Positions 35,788-44,724 of a DNA stretch of 64,000 bases are shown here, in pieces. The notes below the pieces were generated by a model. The model worked only from the letters and a program-made list of their open reading frames with translations. It did not search any database and was not told the origin of the DNA. Both the position numbers and the translations under genes were made by a program. The DNA is from Roseiarcus sp036488815. GTDB lineage: Bacteria; Pseudomonadota; Alphaproteobacteria; Rhizobiales; Beijerinckiaceae. Position 1 is the stretch's first letter. The number at the start of each line of letters is the position of its first letter. The stretch is taken from positions 1 to 64,000 of the forward strand of contig DASXGX010000010.1 in the NCBI GenBank assembly GCA_036488815.1. The letters run 5' to 3'.

Positions 35788-36781
35788 CCCGCCCTACGAG
35801 ATCGTTCTCAAACCGTATGGCAAGGCGCTGGTCGACCTCGCGCTGCGGCGCGAGGACGTCATCTGCCTTGGCGCCGATCTCACGCGCCAGACCGAGACGG
35901 ACCTCTTTCGCGATCAGATTCCCGATCGCTTCATCAATGTGGGCATGGCCGAAGCTAACATGATCGGCATCGCCGGCGGCCTCGCACGGGCCGGCCACAC
36001 CGTGTTCGTCAACAGCTTTGGCGTGTTCTGCACGCGCCGCTGCTACGACCAGATCGCGATGTCCATCGCCTATCCCAATCTGAACGTGAAGATCGTCGGG
36101 TTCATGCCCGGCGTCTCGAGTCCCGGCGGCCCTAGCCACCAGGCGATCGACGACATTGCGCTGATGCGCGCGTTGCCGAACTTCACGGTGGTCGACCTGA
36201 CGGATGCGCGCGAGATTGCACAGGCCGTCGACGCCGTCGCCGACCATCCGGGCCCGGTCTATCTTCGTTTGAAGCGTGGCGAGATCCCGGTGATTTTCGA
36301 TGACGACCATCACTTCTCGCTGCATGAGGCGAAGGTCCTTGTGGCGGGAACGGAGGTGTGCATCGTCGCTTCCGGCATGATGCTGCCCGCGGCGCTCGTC
36401 GCGGCGCAGGAGCTGAAACACCACGGCGTGAGCGCCGCCGTCGTCAGCGCGCCCGTGATCAAGCCTCTCGACCGGCGCACAATTCTGGACGCGGCCAAAG
36501 GCGCGCGGCTAGTCATCACCGCCGAGAACCACTCGATTGTCGGCGGTCTCGGATCGGCGGTGGCTGAGGCTCTGGCCGAGGCGGGCGTCGGCGTGCCAAT
36601 GCGGCGCATTGGTCTGCGTGATGTATTTGCCGAGTCGGGAAGTCGCGAGTTTCTGTTCGACAAATACGGCCTTGGCGTCCGCGACATTGTCCGCGCGGCG
36701 TGGAAGGAGGTCGGCGAGGGTCGTCCCGAACCGCAAGTCAAAGAAATCCAGACGGCGCCCGGGGCTTATGCTCCGGTTTGA
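35780..36781 (+). CDS. Transketolase, C-terminal subunit
   Basis: A 333-residue second half containing the pyrimidine-binding and C-terminal domains. FINVGMAEANMIGIAGGLAR near residue 53 carries the catalytic glutamate that protonates thiamine, and the C-terminal domain (ITAENHSIVGGLGSAVAEAL near 245) is complete. It overlaps the N-terminal subunit gene by 8 bases, so the two are made in equal amounts. The stop lies within a short hairpin (36779-36793). Confidence 0.9.
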   Translation: MRNPPYEIVLKPYGKALVDLALRREDVICLGADLTRQTETDLFRDQIPDRFINVGMAEANMIGIAGGLARAGHTVFVNSFGVFCTRRCYDQIAMSIAYPNLNVKIVGFMPGVSSPGGPSHQAIDDIALMRALPNFTVVDLTDAREIAQAVDAVADHPGPVYLRLKRGEIPVIFDDDHHFSLHEAKVLVAGTEVCIVASGMMLPAALVAAQELKHHGVSAAVVSAPVIKPLDRRTILDAAKGARLVITAENHSIVGGLGSAVAEALAEAGVGVPMRRIGLRDVFAESGSREFLFDKYGLGVRDIVRAAWKEVGEGRPEPQVKEIQTAPGAYAPV

Positions 36782-36793
36782 GGCGGGGCCTCA
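36779..36793 (+). terminator. Short hairpin after the transketolase genes
   Basis: TGAGGC and GCCTCA form a 6-bp stem with a GGG loop, starting at the stop codon. There is no following T run, so it may be a processing or attenuation point between transketolase and the transporter genes rather than a full terminator. Confidence 0.3.
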
Positions 36794-36885
36794 TGAGGGG
36801 GCGTCGCTCATAGAGAAACCGAGAACGAATCTAGTGACGTGAATCCAGGTTGAAGCTGGACGATTGAAAAGTGGAGGGATCGGAG

Positions 36886-37842
36886 ATGGTGACGAGACGG
36901 AAGTTCATGCAGGCCGGGTTGTCGGTTGCGGCGGCGCTGGCCGGGCCGGCCGGCGTGAGGGCGCAACAGCGGTTGCGAGTCGCGTTCGCCAACTACAACG
37001 ACGAATCGAGCTTCGGAACGGTTGTGCTGCGCGGCATGCAGGCCGCAGCGAAGCTGCGTCCCGATCTCGACGTCACCTTCTACGACAACAAGTCCGACGC
37101 GACGCAGGTCGTCGAGAACGCACGTTTGGTCGTGACCACCAAGCCGAACGTGTTCATCGAATACAGCACCACCACCGCCGCGGCCAATCCCCAGGTCGGT
37201 CGCATCATCAAGGCCGCCAATCTGCCGACGATCGCCGTTCAGGCGCCGGTGCCGGGGACGCCGCTGTTCGCCGTCGACAACCGGATGGCGGGATACGCGA
37301 GCGGCAAGGGCACGGCCGAGGCCGCGAAAAAGCGATGGCCTGGGATCACGCCCGAGGTGTTTCTGATCGGCATGCCGGAAGGCGGTCCGATGTGGCTCGA
37401 GCGCGTCGCCGCGGCGCGGCAGGGCATCCTCGAAGTGTTCCCGGACGCGAAGCCATCCGAGGAATCCTCGAAGGACGACCCGGCGACCGCGAACGCGATC
37501 ACGACCGCTTTTCTGACCCGCAACCCCGGCAAGAAGGTCGTGATCTTCGCGCATGTGGACGGGATGGGCATCGCGGCGCTTACTGCGGCGCGCAACGCGG
37601 GCCGCGAGGCCGACGTGCTGATCGGCTCGACCGGCGGCGAGTCGGTGGTCTTCACCGAGATCCGCAAGCCCAACTCATCCTACGTCGGAACCTTTTCCTT
37701 CTTCCCGGATCGCTGGGGCGAAGATCTCCTCGCGCTCGCGACCAAGCTCGCCAAGGGCGAGACCATTCCCGAGATGACGCGGCCGGCGCGGCAGTTGTTC
37801 GTCACCGCCGCGAACATCGATCAATATTTCCCAGCCAACTGA
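36886..37842 (+). CDS. Sugar-type ABC transporter substrate-binding protein with Tat-like signal
   Basis: A 318-residue periplasmic binding protein (type I fold, ribose/galactose group). The N-terminus reads TRRKFMQAG, a twin-arginine motif, followed by a hydrophobic stretch and cleavage near VRAQ, so export may use the Tat route, which is unusual for this family. The start at 36886 follows GGAGGGA; an in-frame GTG at 36871 is less likely because it overlaps the ribosome binding site. It precedes the matching ATPase and permease. The ligand is unknown but likely a sugar or polyol. Confidence 0.88.
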   Translation: MVTRRKFMQAGLSVAAALAGPAGVRAQQRLRVAFANYNDESSFGTVVLRGMQAAAKLRPDLDVTFYDNKSDATQVVENARLVVTTKPNVFIEYSTTTAAANPQVGRIIKAANLPTIAVQAPVPGTPLFAVDNRMAGYASGKGTAEAAKKRWPGITPEVFLIGMPEGGPMWLERVAAARQGILEVFPDAKPSEESSKDDPATANAITTAFLTRNPGKKVVIFAHVDGMGIAALTAARNAGREADVLIGSTGGESVVFTEIRKPNSSYVGTFSFFPDRWGEDLLALATKLAKGETIPEMTRPARQLFVTAANIDQYFPAN

Positions 37843-37924
37843 ACGCGCGCGAAGGCGGCTCGTACAACAGAAGGCTGGCGCGGCTACGTCGAGCACGCAG
37901 CCGCGCCGAAGCCAGGATCCCTCC

Positions 37925-39397
37925 ATGACAGCGTTGCACGTCCAGGGCATCGAGAAGCGCTACGGCGGCGTCCACGCGTTGCGCGGGGTGGACTTCGAGC
38001 TCAGGCGCGGCGAGGTCCATGCGCTGCTGGGCGAGAACGGCGCCGGAAAGTCGACGCTGATCAAGATCATCTCCGGCCTCGTGCAACCCGACGCCGGAAC
38101 GATCGCCGTCGGCGATGCGACCGTCACGCTCCGCTCCGCCGCGGCGGCGCACGCTCTCGGGATCCAAACGGTTCATCAGGAGCTCGAACTCGCGGGTCCG
38201 CTGACCGTCGCGGAAAACATCTTCATGGGACGGCTACCGACGAAAGGCGGCGTGATCCTCAGGCGCGCGCTGCGCGATCTGGCGACCGAAGCGCTGCAAC
38301 GCATCGGCGCGGCGATCGACCCCGATGCGATCGTCGCCGAGCTGTCCATCAGCGACCGTCAGGTGGTCGAGATCGTCCGGGCGCTGGTTCGCGACGTGCG
38401 GATCCTGATCCTTGACGAGCCCACCGCCGCGCTGCCGCCGCTGGAGGTCGATCGCCTGCTCGACACGGTCCGCCGCCTCGCGGAAAAGGGCGTGAGCGTG
38501 ATCTATGTTTCGCATCGCCTCGACGAGGTGCTGCGCATCGCCGATCGCGCCACCATTCTCCGCGACGGCCGCAGGGTCGCTCAACTCGAGCGAAGCGGAT
38601 TCGACCGCGCGACCCTGGTGCGCAACATTCTCGGTCGCGAGCTCACCGAGTTCTCGACGGCGCATGTTCGCCCGGAAGGCGAGGCCGACATCGAGATCCA
38701 CAAGCTGCAGAGCGGCGCCGAGCTCAAGGACTTGACCTTCGATGTCCGCAACGGCGAGGTCCTTGGCTTCTTCGGCTTGCTCGGCGCAGGCCAGGGGGCG
38801 ATCGGGGACGCGATTTTCGGTCTACGTCCGGCGGCGGCGAAAAGCTGCAGAATCGGCGACGCGACCGGGTTGCCCACCCGTCCGCGCGAGGCGCTGCGTC
38901 GCGACATGGGTTACGTTCCGGCGGACCGCAAAGGCGCAGGGCTCGCGCTGGGGCTCAGCATCGTCGAAAACCTCTTGCTGGCAAATTTCGGATCGGTGAC
39001 GCACGGCGGGTTCTTTGACTGGCGGCGCGCATATGCGCACGCCGAAGCGCTTCGTGAATCTTATCAAATTCGATGCCATTCGCTCGATCAAGCCGTGCGG
39101 CAGCTCTCGGGCGGCAACCAGCAAAAGGTGTCGGTCGCCAAATGGGCCGCGCGCGGCGTCCGACGGCTATTCCTGGATGAGCCGACACGTGGCGTCGACG
39201 TTGGGGCGAAGGTTGAGATCTATCGTTACATCAGAAGCTTCGCCGCGGGTGGGGGCTGCTGCATGGTGGCCTCGAGCGATCCTGCGGAAATCGCCAGCGT
39301 CGCTGATCGGGCTATCGTGCTGAAGAATGGCGTCAAGGTCGCAGAATTGACGGGCGACACGCTCGGCGAAGCAGCGCTGGTCGCCGTGGCGCTCTGA
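37925..39397 (+). CDS. Sugar ABC transporter ATP-binding protein, tandem domains (RbsA/MglA-type)
   Basis: A 490-residue ATPase with two nucleotide-binding domains. The first has a good Walker A (LLGENGAGKST, about residue 36) and Walker B (RILILDEPTAALP) but a divergent signature (LSISDRQVVEIVRAL). The second has a degenerate Walker A (GLLGAGQGAIGD, about 284) yet a proper signature (LSGGNQQKVSVAKW) and Walker B. This asymmetry is the norm for the family. It lies 82 bases after the binding protein and 19 before the permease. Confidence 0.93.
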   Translation: MTALHVQGIEKRYGGVHALRGVDFELRRGEVHALLGENGAGKSTLIKIISGLVQPDAGTIAVGDATVTLRSAAAAHALGIQTVHQELELAGPLTVAENIFMGRLPTKGGVILRRALRDLATEALQRIGAAIDPDAIVAELSISDRQVVEIVRALVRDVRILILDEPTAALPPLEVDRLLDTVRRLAEKGVSVIYVSHRLDEVLRIADRATILRDGRRVAQLERSGFDRATLVRNILGRELTEFSTAHVRPEGEADIEIHKLQSGAELKDLTFDVRNGEVLGFFGLLGAGQGAIGDAIFGLRPAAAKSCRIGDATGLPTRPREALRRDMGYVPADRKGAGLALGLSIVENLLLANFGSVTHGGFFDWRRAYAHAEALRESYQIRCHSLDQAVRQLSGGNQQKVSVAKWAARGVRRLFLDEPTRGVDVGAKVEIYRYIRSFAAGGGCCMVASSDPAEIASVADRAIVLKNGVKVAELTGDTLGEAALVAVAL

Positions 39398-39416
39398 ACT
39401 TGCGAGAAGGCGGACA

Positions 39417-40427
39417 ATGAAAGCGACTGTCGAGATGGTGGACAAGAGCGTGTCGAGCTCGGGATTGCGGGACCGCCTCCGCAGCAGCGTGCGCAATTTC
39501 GCTTTGTTGGCGGTGCTGATCGTCCTGGTGATCCTCTTTTCGCTGTCGTCGCCGTTCTTCTTTACGATCGAGAACATCTCGAACCTGCTGCTGGCTGTCT
39601 CGGTCATTGGAACGATGGCGGCGGTCAGCACACTGGTCATCGTCGGTCGCGGGATCGACCTGTCGCTCGGCTCCATATGCGCTCTGGCGGGGATGGCGAC
39701 CGCCATCCTGGTGGAGGTCTATCACTGGCCATGGTTTGCCGGCGTCATCGGCGGCCTCTCGGTCGGCGGCCTATGCGGCGCCGTCAATGGCGCCGTCATC
39801 GCCGGGATCGGCATCAATCCGATCATCACCACCATTGGTACTTTGTCGATCTTCCGAGGCGTCGCCTACGTGCTGCGCGACGGCCAGCCTGTTCTGATCG
39901 AGAACGACGCGCTTCTGCGGCTGGGCGCTGGCCATTTCCTGCATCTGCCGCTGTCGGTATGGGTGCTCGCGGTGGTCTTCGCCGTGACCAATTTCGTCGC
40001 CTACTACACGAGGGTCGGCCGGTCCATTTACGCCGCGGGCGCAAGCCCCCGCGCGGCGCTGGTCGCTGGACTCGACGTGGTCGGCATCCGTTTCTGGTTG
40101 TCGGTCGGCAGCGGGGTCTCAGCGGCGCTCGCGGGCATCCTGCTGATCGGGCAGGCCGGCAGCGCAAGCCCGAGCTCAGCGAGCGGCTACGAACTTTGGG
40201 TGATCACGGCGGTTCTGCTCGGCGGAACGAGCCTCTCCGGCGGCGAGGGCTCGGTCATGAAGACGGCCCTCGGCGTGCTCATCATCGGTGTCGTCAACAA
40301 CGGTATGGTGCTGCTCTCGGTGCCCGCCTTCTATCAGATCATCGCGAACGGAGCGCTGCTCGTCTCCGCGGTGATCATCGACAAACTGCAAAAGGGGACC
40401 GGGTCGCTATTCGCTGACGAGAGCTGA
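39417..40427 (+). CDS. Sugar ABC transporter permease (RbsC-type)
   Basis: A 336-residue integral membrane protein of the BPD_transp_2 family with about nine or ten hydrophobic segments. VIVGRGIDLSLGS near residue 76 is the signature of ribose-type permeases, and the loop GRSIYAAGASPRAALVAGLD near 200 is the ATPase contact region. It completes the transporter begun at 36886. The permease at 7576 belongs to the same family. Confidence 0.92.
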   Translation: MKATVEMVDKSVSSSGLRDRLRSSVRNFALLAVLIVLVILFSLSSPFFFTIENISNLLLAVSVIGTMAAVSTLVIVGRGIDLSLGSICALAGMATAILVEVYHWPWFAGVIGGLSVGGLCGAVNGAVIAGIGINPIITTIGTLSIFRGVAYVLRDGQPVLIENDALLRLGAGHFLHLPLSVWVLAVVFAVTNFVAYYTRVGRSIYAAGASPRAALVAGLDVVGIRFWLSVGSGVSAALAGILLIGQAGSASPSSASGYELWVITAVLLGGTSLSGGEGSVMKTALGVLIIGVVNNGMVLLSVPAFYQIIANGALLVSAVIIDKLQKGTGSLFADES

Positions 40428-40539
40428 TTGCGACATCGCCGAATACCTTCTGACAAAGAACGCACGCTATGCGAGTCCGGCTCGCCGGGGGATGCCGCGC
40501 GGCGAGAGGCCCCCGCAACGCATGAGAAGGAGAGCGTAA

Positions 40540-41571
40540 ATGCACGGAGGTGGCAGCAGGTTCGCCGTATTGGGCGCGGGCGCGAATGGCGCGGCGATCG
40601 GCGCAGATCTGACCCGCGCGGGGCTTGACGTCGTCTTGATCGAGCAATGGCCCGAGCACGTGGAAACGATGAGAGCCCATGGCGTGCGCGTCGAAATGCC
40701 GGGCGAGACAGTGATCACGCCGGTGCACGCGTTTCACTTCTGCGAGGTCGCGGCTATGCGCGATACGTTCGACATCGTCCTCGTTGCCGTGAAGGCCTAC
40801 GACACGCGGTGGGTTTGCGAGCTCATCAAGCCGCTGCTCGGCCCCAGGAGTCTCGTCGTCGGTATTCAGAACGGCATGACGATCGACGTCGTCGCTTCGG
40901 TCGTCGGACCGGAGCGAACCCTAGGGGCGGTCATCGAGATCGCCGGAAACATGTTTGTCCCGGGAGTGGTGGAGCGTCAGACGCCGCCCTCTGGCACCTG
41001 GTTCGCGGTGGGCGCCTATGATAGCGCGACCGTCGGACGGGAGTCTGAAGTCGCCGCCATTCTTCGACACGCTGGCGAGGTCGAAATTTCCGATGACATT
41101 CGCTCGTCGAAATGGATGAAGCTCGTGGGCAACGCTGCGGAAGTCCTGCCTTCCGCCATCCTGGGCCTTCCCTTGGCGGAGGCGATCAGGATCCCGGGCA
41201 TGCGGCGCGTGATGGAGGACGCAGGCCGCGAGGCGATCCAGGCCGCGCTCGCGCTGGGGCAGCGCATCATGCCGATGTTCGGCGATACGCGCGTCGAACA
41301 GAACGATCCCGACCAATACGCCGTCGCCCTGTTCGACGCCATTCTCGCGCGGTGGACCTTGCCAACAACCAAGGTGGCCGTGCTGCAGGATTGGATGAAA
41401 GGTCGCCGCGGCGAGGTCGACGACATCAACGGCGTCGTCGTCAGCGAATTGGCGAAGATCGGCAGGGCGGCTCCTTGCAACGCCAAACTCGTCGACCTCG
41501 CGCGACGCATCGAGAAGGGGGAGCTCACGCCTCAGCCTTCGAACGCCGCCTTGCTGCTCGCGGACGCCTAG
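40540..41571 (+). CDS. Ketopantoate reductase (PanE/ApbA) family oxidoreductase, copy 2
   Basis: A 343-residue paralog of the gene at 27537-28571. The opening FAVLGAGANGAAIGADLTRAG is the Rossmann motif; VAVKAYDTRWVCEL, GIQNGMTIDVV and SSKWMKLVGNAAEVLPSA recur as in copy 1. The start has AAGGAGAG about nine bases upstream. It follows the ABC permease by 112 bases on the same strand and probably acts on the transported or derived compound rather than in pantothenate synthesis. Confidence 0.87.
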   Translation: MHGGGSRFAVLGAGANGAAIGADLTRAGLDVVLIEQWPEHVETMRAHGVRVEMPGETVITPVHAFHFCEVAAMRDTFDIVLVAVKAYDTRWVCELIKPLLGPRSLVVGIQNGMTIDVVASVVGPERTLGAVIEIAGNMFVPGVVERQTPPSGTWFAVGAYDSATVGRESEVAAILRHAGEVEISDDIRSSKWMKLVGNAAEVLPSAILGLPLAEAIRIPGMRRVMEDAGREAIQAALALGQRIMPMFGDTRVEQNDPDQYAVALFDAILARWTLPTTKVAVLQDWMKGRRGEVDDINGVVVSELAKIGRAAPCNAKLVDLARRIEKGELTPQPSNAALLLADA

Positions 41572-41659
41572 CCTGCGTTCGCGCGGTCCTCGCCGATCGA
41601 TACGAACGGCGCCTCGCATCCCTCGCCATCCCTCATTGTGACGAAGAAGGACTTCTCCT

Positions 41660-43024
41660 ATGTGCGATCATCCCAATCACATCTACTGCACGCCCGAAAT
41701 GCTGCCGAAGGACTTCGTGCCGATCGCCTCCCAGGGCGCGATCATGGGCGTGGACTGGGAGCAGCGGGTCGACTTCGATCGCCTGCGCCGTTATCGAATC
41801 GGCAGAGTGCAGCAGCAGCTCAAGTCGTCGCACCTTGGCTCGCTACTGCTGTTCGACATGAACAACATCCGCTATACGACCGCGTCGAACATCGGCAATT
41901 GGGCCCGCGACAAGTATTTCCGCTGCACGCTGATCACGCGCGACCAAGAACCGATCGTCTGGGACATCGGATCGTCCGCCAAGCAGCACAAGATGCACAA
42001 TCCATGGATCAGCCCCGACAATTGGCGCCCGGTCGTGTCGAGTTGGCGCGGCTCGATCAAGGAGGAGGTCGGGATCGAGAAGGCGAACGCGAAGCGCATC
42101 GCCGACATTCTGCGCGACCGCGGCCTGGCGAACGAGCCGGTCGGCATCGATGTCGTCGAAATCCCGGTTCTAAAAGCGCTAGAAGCCGAGGGGCTGACAA
42201 TCGCCAACGCTGAAGGCCTGATGCAGTCCGCGCGGGTGATCAAGTCGATCGACGAGGTCTCGTTGCTCGAGACCGCGGCGACTCTGGTCGACGCGGCCTA
42301 TGACGAACTGTTCCGGCAGATGCGCGTCGGGGCGAAAGAGAGCGAGATGGTCGCTGTCGTCAATCACGTCCTCTACAATCTCGGCTCGGAGAACGTCGAA
42401 GCGGTCAATGCGATCTCCGGCGATCGCTGTTCGCCGCATCCGCACGTGTTTTCGGACCGATACCTGCGGCCGGGCGACATGGCCTATTACGACATCATCC
42501 ATTCCTTCATGGGCTATCGGACCTGCTATTATCGAACGATCAACGTGGGCGGCGCGAACAGCAAGCAGCGCGACGTCTACAAGAAGACGCGCGAGATCCT
42601 CGACGAGGCGATCGCGGAGATCCGCCCCGGCGCCTCGTCCGCCGATATCGCGAAACATTTCCCGAAAGCTACGGACTTCGGGTTTTCGACCGAGGAGGAG
42701 GCGTTCGGCTTGCAATATGCTCACGGCATCGGCGTCGGATTATGGGAGCAGCCCTTGATCAGCCGCTACCATTCGTTCGAGCATCCGATTACGATCGAGG
42801 AAGGCATGGTCTTCGCCATCGAGACCTACTGGCCGTCGCAGGACGGATCGACCGCGGCGCGCATCGAGGAAGAAATCCACGTCACCAAGGATGGGCCGAG
42901 ACTGCTTACCAAGTTCCCTGCTCAGGAACTGCTCATAGCGGGCACGCGCTTTTGGAACGGCTTCACGTTCGCCAACGGCGCCAATGAAATTGCACGTGGC
43001 GGCAGCGCGAAGATGTCTACGTGA
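41660..43024 (+). CDS. M24 (pita-bread fold) family protein with altered metal site
   Basis: A 454-residue protein with the creatinase N-terminal domain (LLFDMNNIRYTTAS near residue 63, WDIGSS near 101) and the pita-bread catalytic domain. Of the five M24 metal ligands, the first Asp (YYDIIHS), the His (YAHGIGVG), and both Glu (AIETYWP, EEEIHVT) are visible, but the second Asp position, expected before xxRT, reads CYYRT, so Asp is replaced by Cys. N-terminal text resembles the DMSP-lyase DddP more than proline peptidases. A non-peptidase hydrolase or lyase role is possible. Confidence 0.82.
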   Translation: MCDHPNHIYCTPEMLPKDFVPIASQGAIMGVDWEQRVDFDRLRRYRIGRVQQQLKSSHLGSLLLFDMNNIRYTTASNIGNWARDKYFRCTLITRDQEPIVWDIGSSAKQHKMHNPWISPDNWRPVVSSWRGSIKEEVGIEKANAKRIADILRDRGLANEPVGIDVVEIPVLKALEAEGLTIANAEGLMQSARVIKSIDEVSLLETAATLVDAAYDELFRQMRVGAKESEMVAVVNHVLYNLGSENVEAVNAISGDRCSPHPHVFSDRYLRPGDMAYYDIIHSFMGYRTCYYRTINVGGANSKQRDVYKKTREILDEAIAEIRPGASSADIAKHFPKATDFGFSTEEEAFGLQYAHGIGVGLWEQPLISRYHSFEHPITIEEGMVFAIETYWPSQDGSTAARIEEEIHVTKDGPRLLTKFPAQELLIAGTRFWNGFTFANGANEIARGGSAKMST

Positions 43025-43091
43025 CGGTGTTCGCGAACCCGAGATGGCTCAGTACGAGGATCGAGCGCGACGACGAGCGACGTCGGGGTCG

Positions 43092-44336
43092 TCATACCCC
43101 GGGCGCTCCGAGCGCCGCCGCGTCGTCGCGGTCATGAGCCATCGCTTGCTCGTCGCGCGTTTCGGGCATGAACGCGAAAAACACCAAAAAGGCGACCGCT
43201 GCGGATGCGGCGAGCAAGGAAAACGACGCCGAGTAGCCGAAATGGTCCATCATTTCCCCAACCGCCAGCGCGCTGATAGTGACGCCGAGCCCCTGCGTAG
43301 TCGCGACGGCGCCCTGGGCCAGATTGTAGCGACCCGTGCCCCGCATGATGTCGGCGATAAGGAGGGGCGCAAGCGCTTCGTAAATCCCGGCCCCGACGCC
43401 GTCCAGAAGTTGAACGCCGAGCAGCCAGAATGCGTTGTCGTTCAGCATATAGAGCACCGCCCGTATCGGCAGGACGGCAAACGCGATGAGAAAGATCGGT
43501 CGCCGACCCCAGCCGTCCGCGTTGCGGCCGACCCATATCGCGATCGGCAGCATCACGCCCTGCGCGGCGATCATGCAGAACGACAGCATCGCCGTCGCTT
43601 CCCCAGGATATTGAAGTGCGAGCTTCTGCCCGACGAGGGGCAACAGCGGCGCATTGGCGAAGTGAAAGAGAAGCGCGCAGATGGCGAAGATCATCAAGGG
43701 TCGCGTGCGGAAGAGGACGCTATAGCTGGCCGCGGCGCCATCGTTTGCGCCGTCCGCGTCGAGATCCCGCGCGCGGTCGTGATCAATTGCGGCCGCCGGA
43801 ATCATCAAGACCGAAGCGGAGGTCAGCGCCGCGAACACTGGGACCATCAGGAACACGACCCGCTGCGAGAATAGGTAGCCCACGCCGCCCGCCACCAGCG
43901 CGATCGCGATGTTGCCGCCGTGGTTGTAGGCGGAGTTGCGCCCGAGCCGGCGCGCGAGCCGATCCTTGCTGACGAGGCCGAGTGTCAAGGCCGAGACTGC
44001 GGGCACGAACGCGTCGCCTGCAAGCGCGAGAATGGCGCTCGCGAGCGCCAGGGGCCAGAACGTCGGGAAGGCGAAGACGATGAGCGCCGACGCCGTCATG
44101 GCCGCCATCGTAAGGACGATTACGGCGCGCTTCGCCCGCGTCAGATCGATGGCGGCGCCGATCGGCGTCTGGAGCGCGAGGCCGATGAGGCCACTGCCTG
44201 TCGCCACGAGCCCGACGTCGGTTTGGCTCCAATGCTGGCTGGTGACAAGAAAGACGTTGATGTAGGGGCCGAACAGGTTGCGGACGTCCGCCGAGAGGAA
44301 ATTCAGCGCGTCGAGTGCGTAGGGAATTGACAGCAT
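43092..44336 (-). CDS. MFS transporter, EcfG-type promoter
   Basis: About 414 residues with twelve hydrophobic segments; GAAIDLTRAKRAV is the signature loop after helix 2. It is a paralog of the MFS gene at 25310-26617 (both carry RLGRN before helix 5 and LFHFAN or LFHLAN in helix 7). The start at 44336 (MLSIPYALDALNF) is preferred because a stress-type promoter lies at 44380-44404; a start at 44384 would fall inside it. The gene is convergent with the M24 gene. Substrate unknown. Confidence 0.87.
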   Translation of the reverse strand: MLSIPYALDALNFLSADVRNLFGPYINVFLVTSQHWSQTDVGLVATGSGLIGLALQTPIGAAIDLTRAKRAVIVLTMAAMTASALIVFAFPTFWPLALASAILALAGDAFVPAVSALTLGLVSKDRLARRLGRNSAYNHGGNIAIALVAGGVGYLFSQRVVFLMVPVFAALTSASVLMIPAAAIDHDRARDLDADGANDGAAASYSVLFRTRPLMIFAICALLFHFANAPLLPLVGQKLALQYPGEATAMLSFCMIAAQGVMLPIAIWVGRNADGWGRRPIFLIAFAVLPIRAVLYMLNDNAFWLLGVQLLDGVGAGIYEALAPLLIADIMRGTGRYNLAQGAVATTQGLGVTISALAVGEMMDHFGYSASFSLLAASAAVAFLVFFAFMPETRDEQAMAHDRDDAAALGAPGV

Positions 44337-44379
44337 CGCCGGGCCCCGATGACGACGCCGCGCGCCTCGACGTCGAAAG

Positions 44380-44404
44380 AACACCGCGCCGAAAGTATTG
44401 TTCC
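44380..44404 (-). promoter_or_regulatory. EcfG-type promoter for the MFS gene
   Basis: Read on the minus strand: GGAAC (44404-44400), 16 bases, then TGTT (44383-44380). The consensus of the alphaproteobacterial general stress sigma factor is GGAAC-N16/17-CGTT; one -10 base differs. It lies 44 bases upstream of the chosen ATG. Confidence 0.5.
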
Positions 44405-44724
44405 GCGCGCTTGATCGGTTCGAACCGGAGGCCTCGAGCTACGACAGCTGAAAGCTGCTAGCGAACGGCTCGCAGGGCCACGAAGCCAACTCTCGGCGCT
44501 CATGGGGCTAGCAAGTCTCGCCGCTCACCGGGAAAGCGAGACGACAAGCGCTCGAAGCTGTCGAGTTCGCAAAGCGAGAGAAGTCAGGAGACCGAGAGCG
44601 CCCGCACGATGATCGCGTCTGAGCGATTTCGCTCAGACCTAAGCGCGCATTGAATCCGCGGAACGTTTAACGGCTGCGGTGGTTTTCTCAATACGCCGGG
44701 GCAGATCAACCAGGAGAGAGCAAA
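44405..44724. other. Intergenic region between divergent stress genes
   Basis: No gene is visible. The right end carries an EcfG-type promoter match at 44660-44684 for the repeat protein, followed by AGGAGAG before its ATG. Confidence 0.6.
44660..44684 (+). promoter_or_regulatory. EcfG-type promoter for the repeat protein gene
   Basis: GGAAC at 44660-44664, 16 bases, then GGTT at 44681-44684, 40 bases upstream of the ATG at 44725. It matches GGAAC-N16-CGTT with one difference in the -10 element. Confidence 0.5.
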
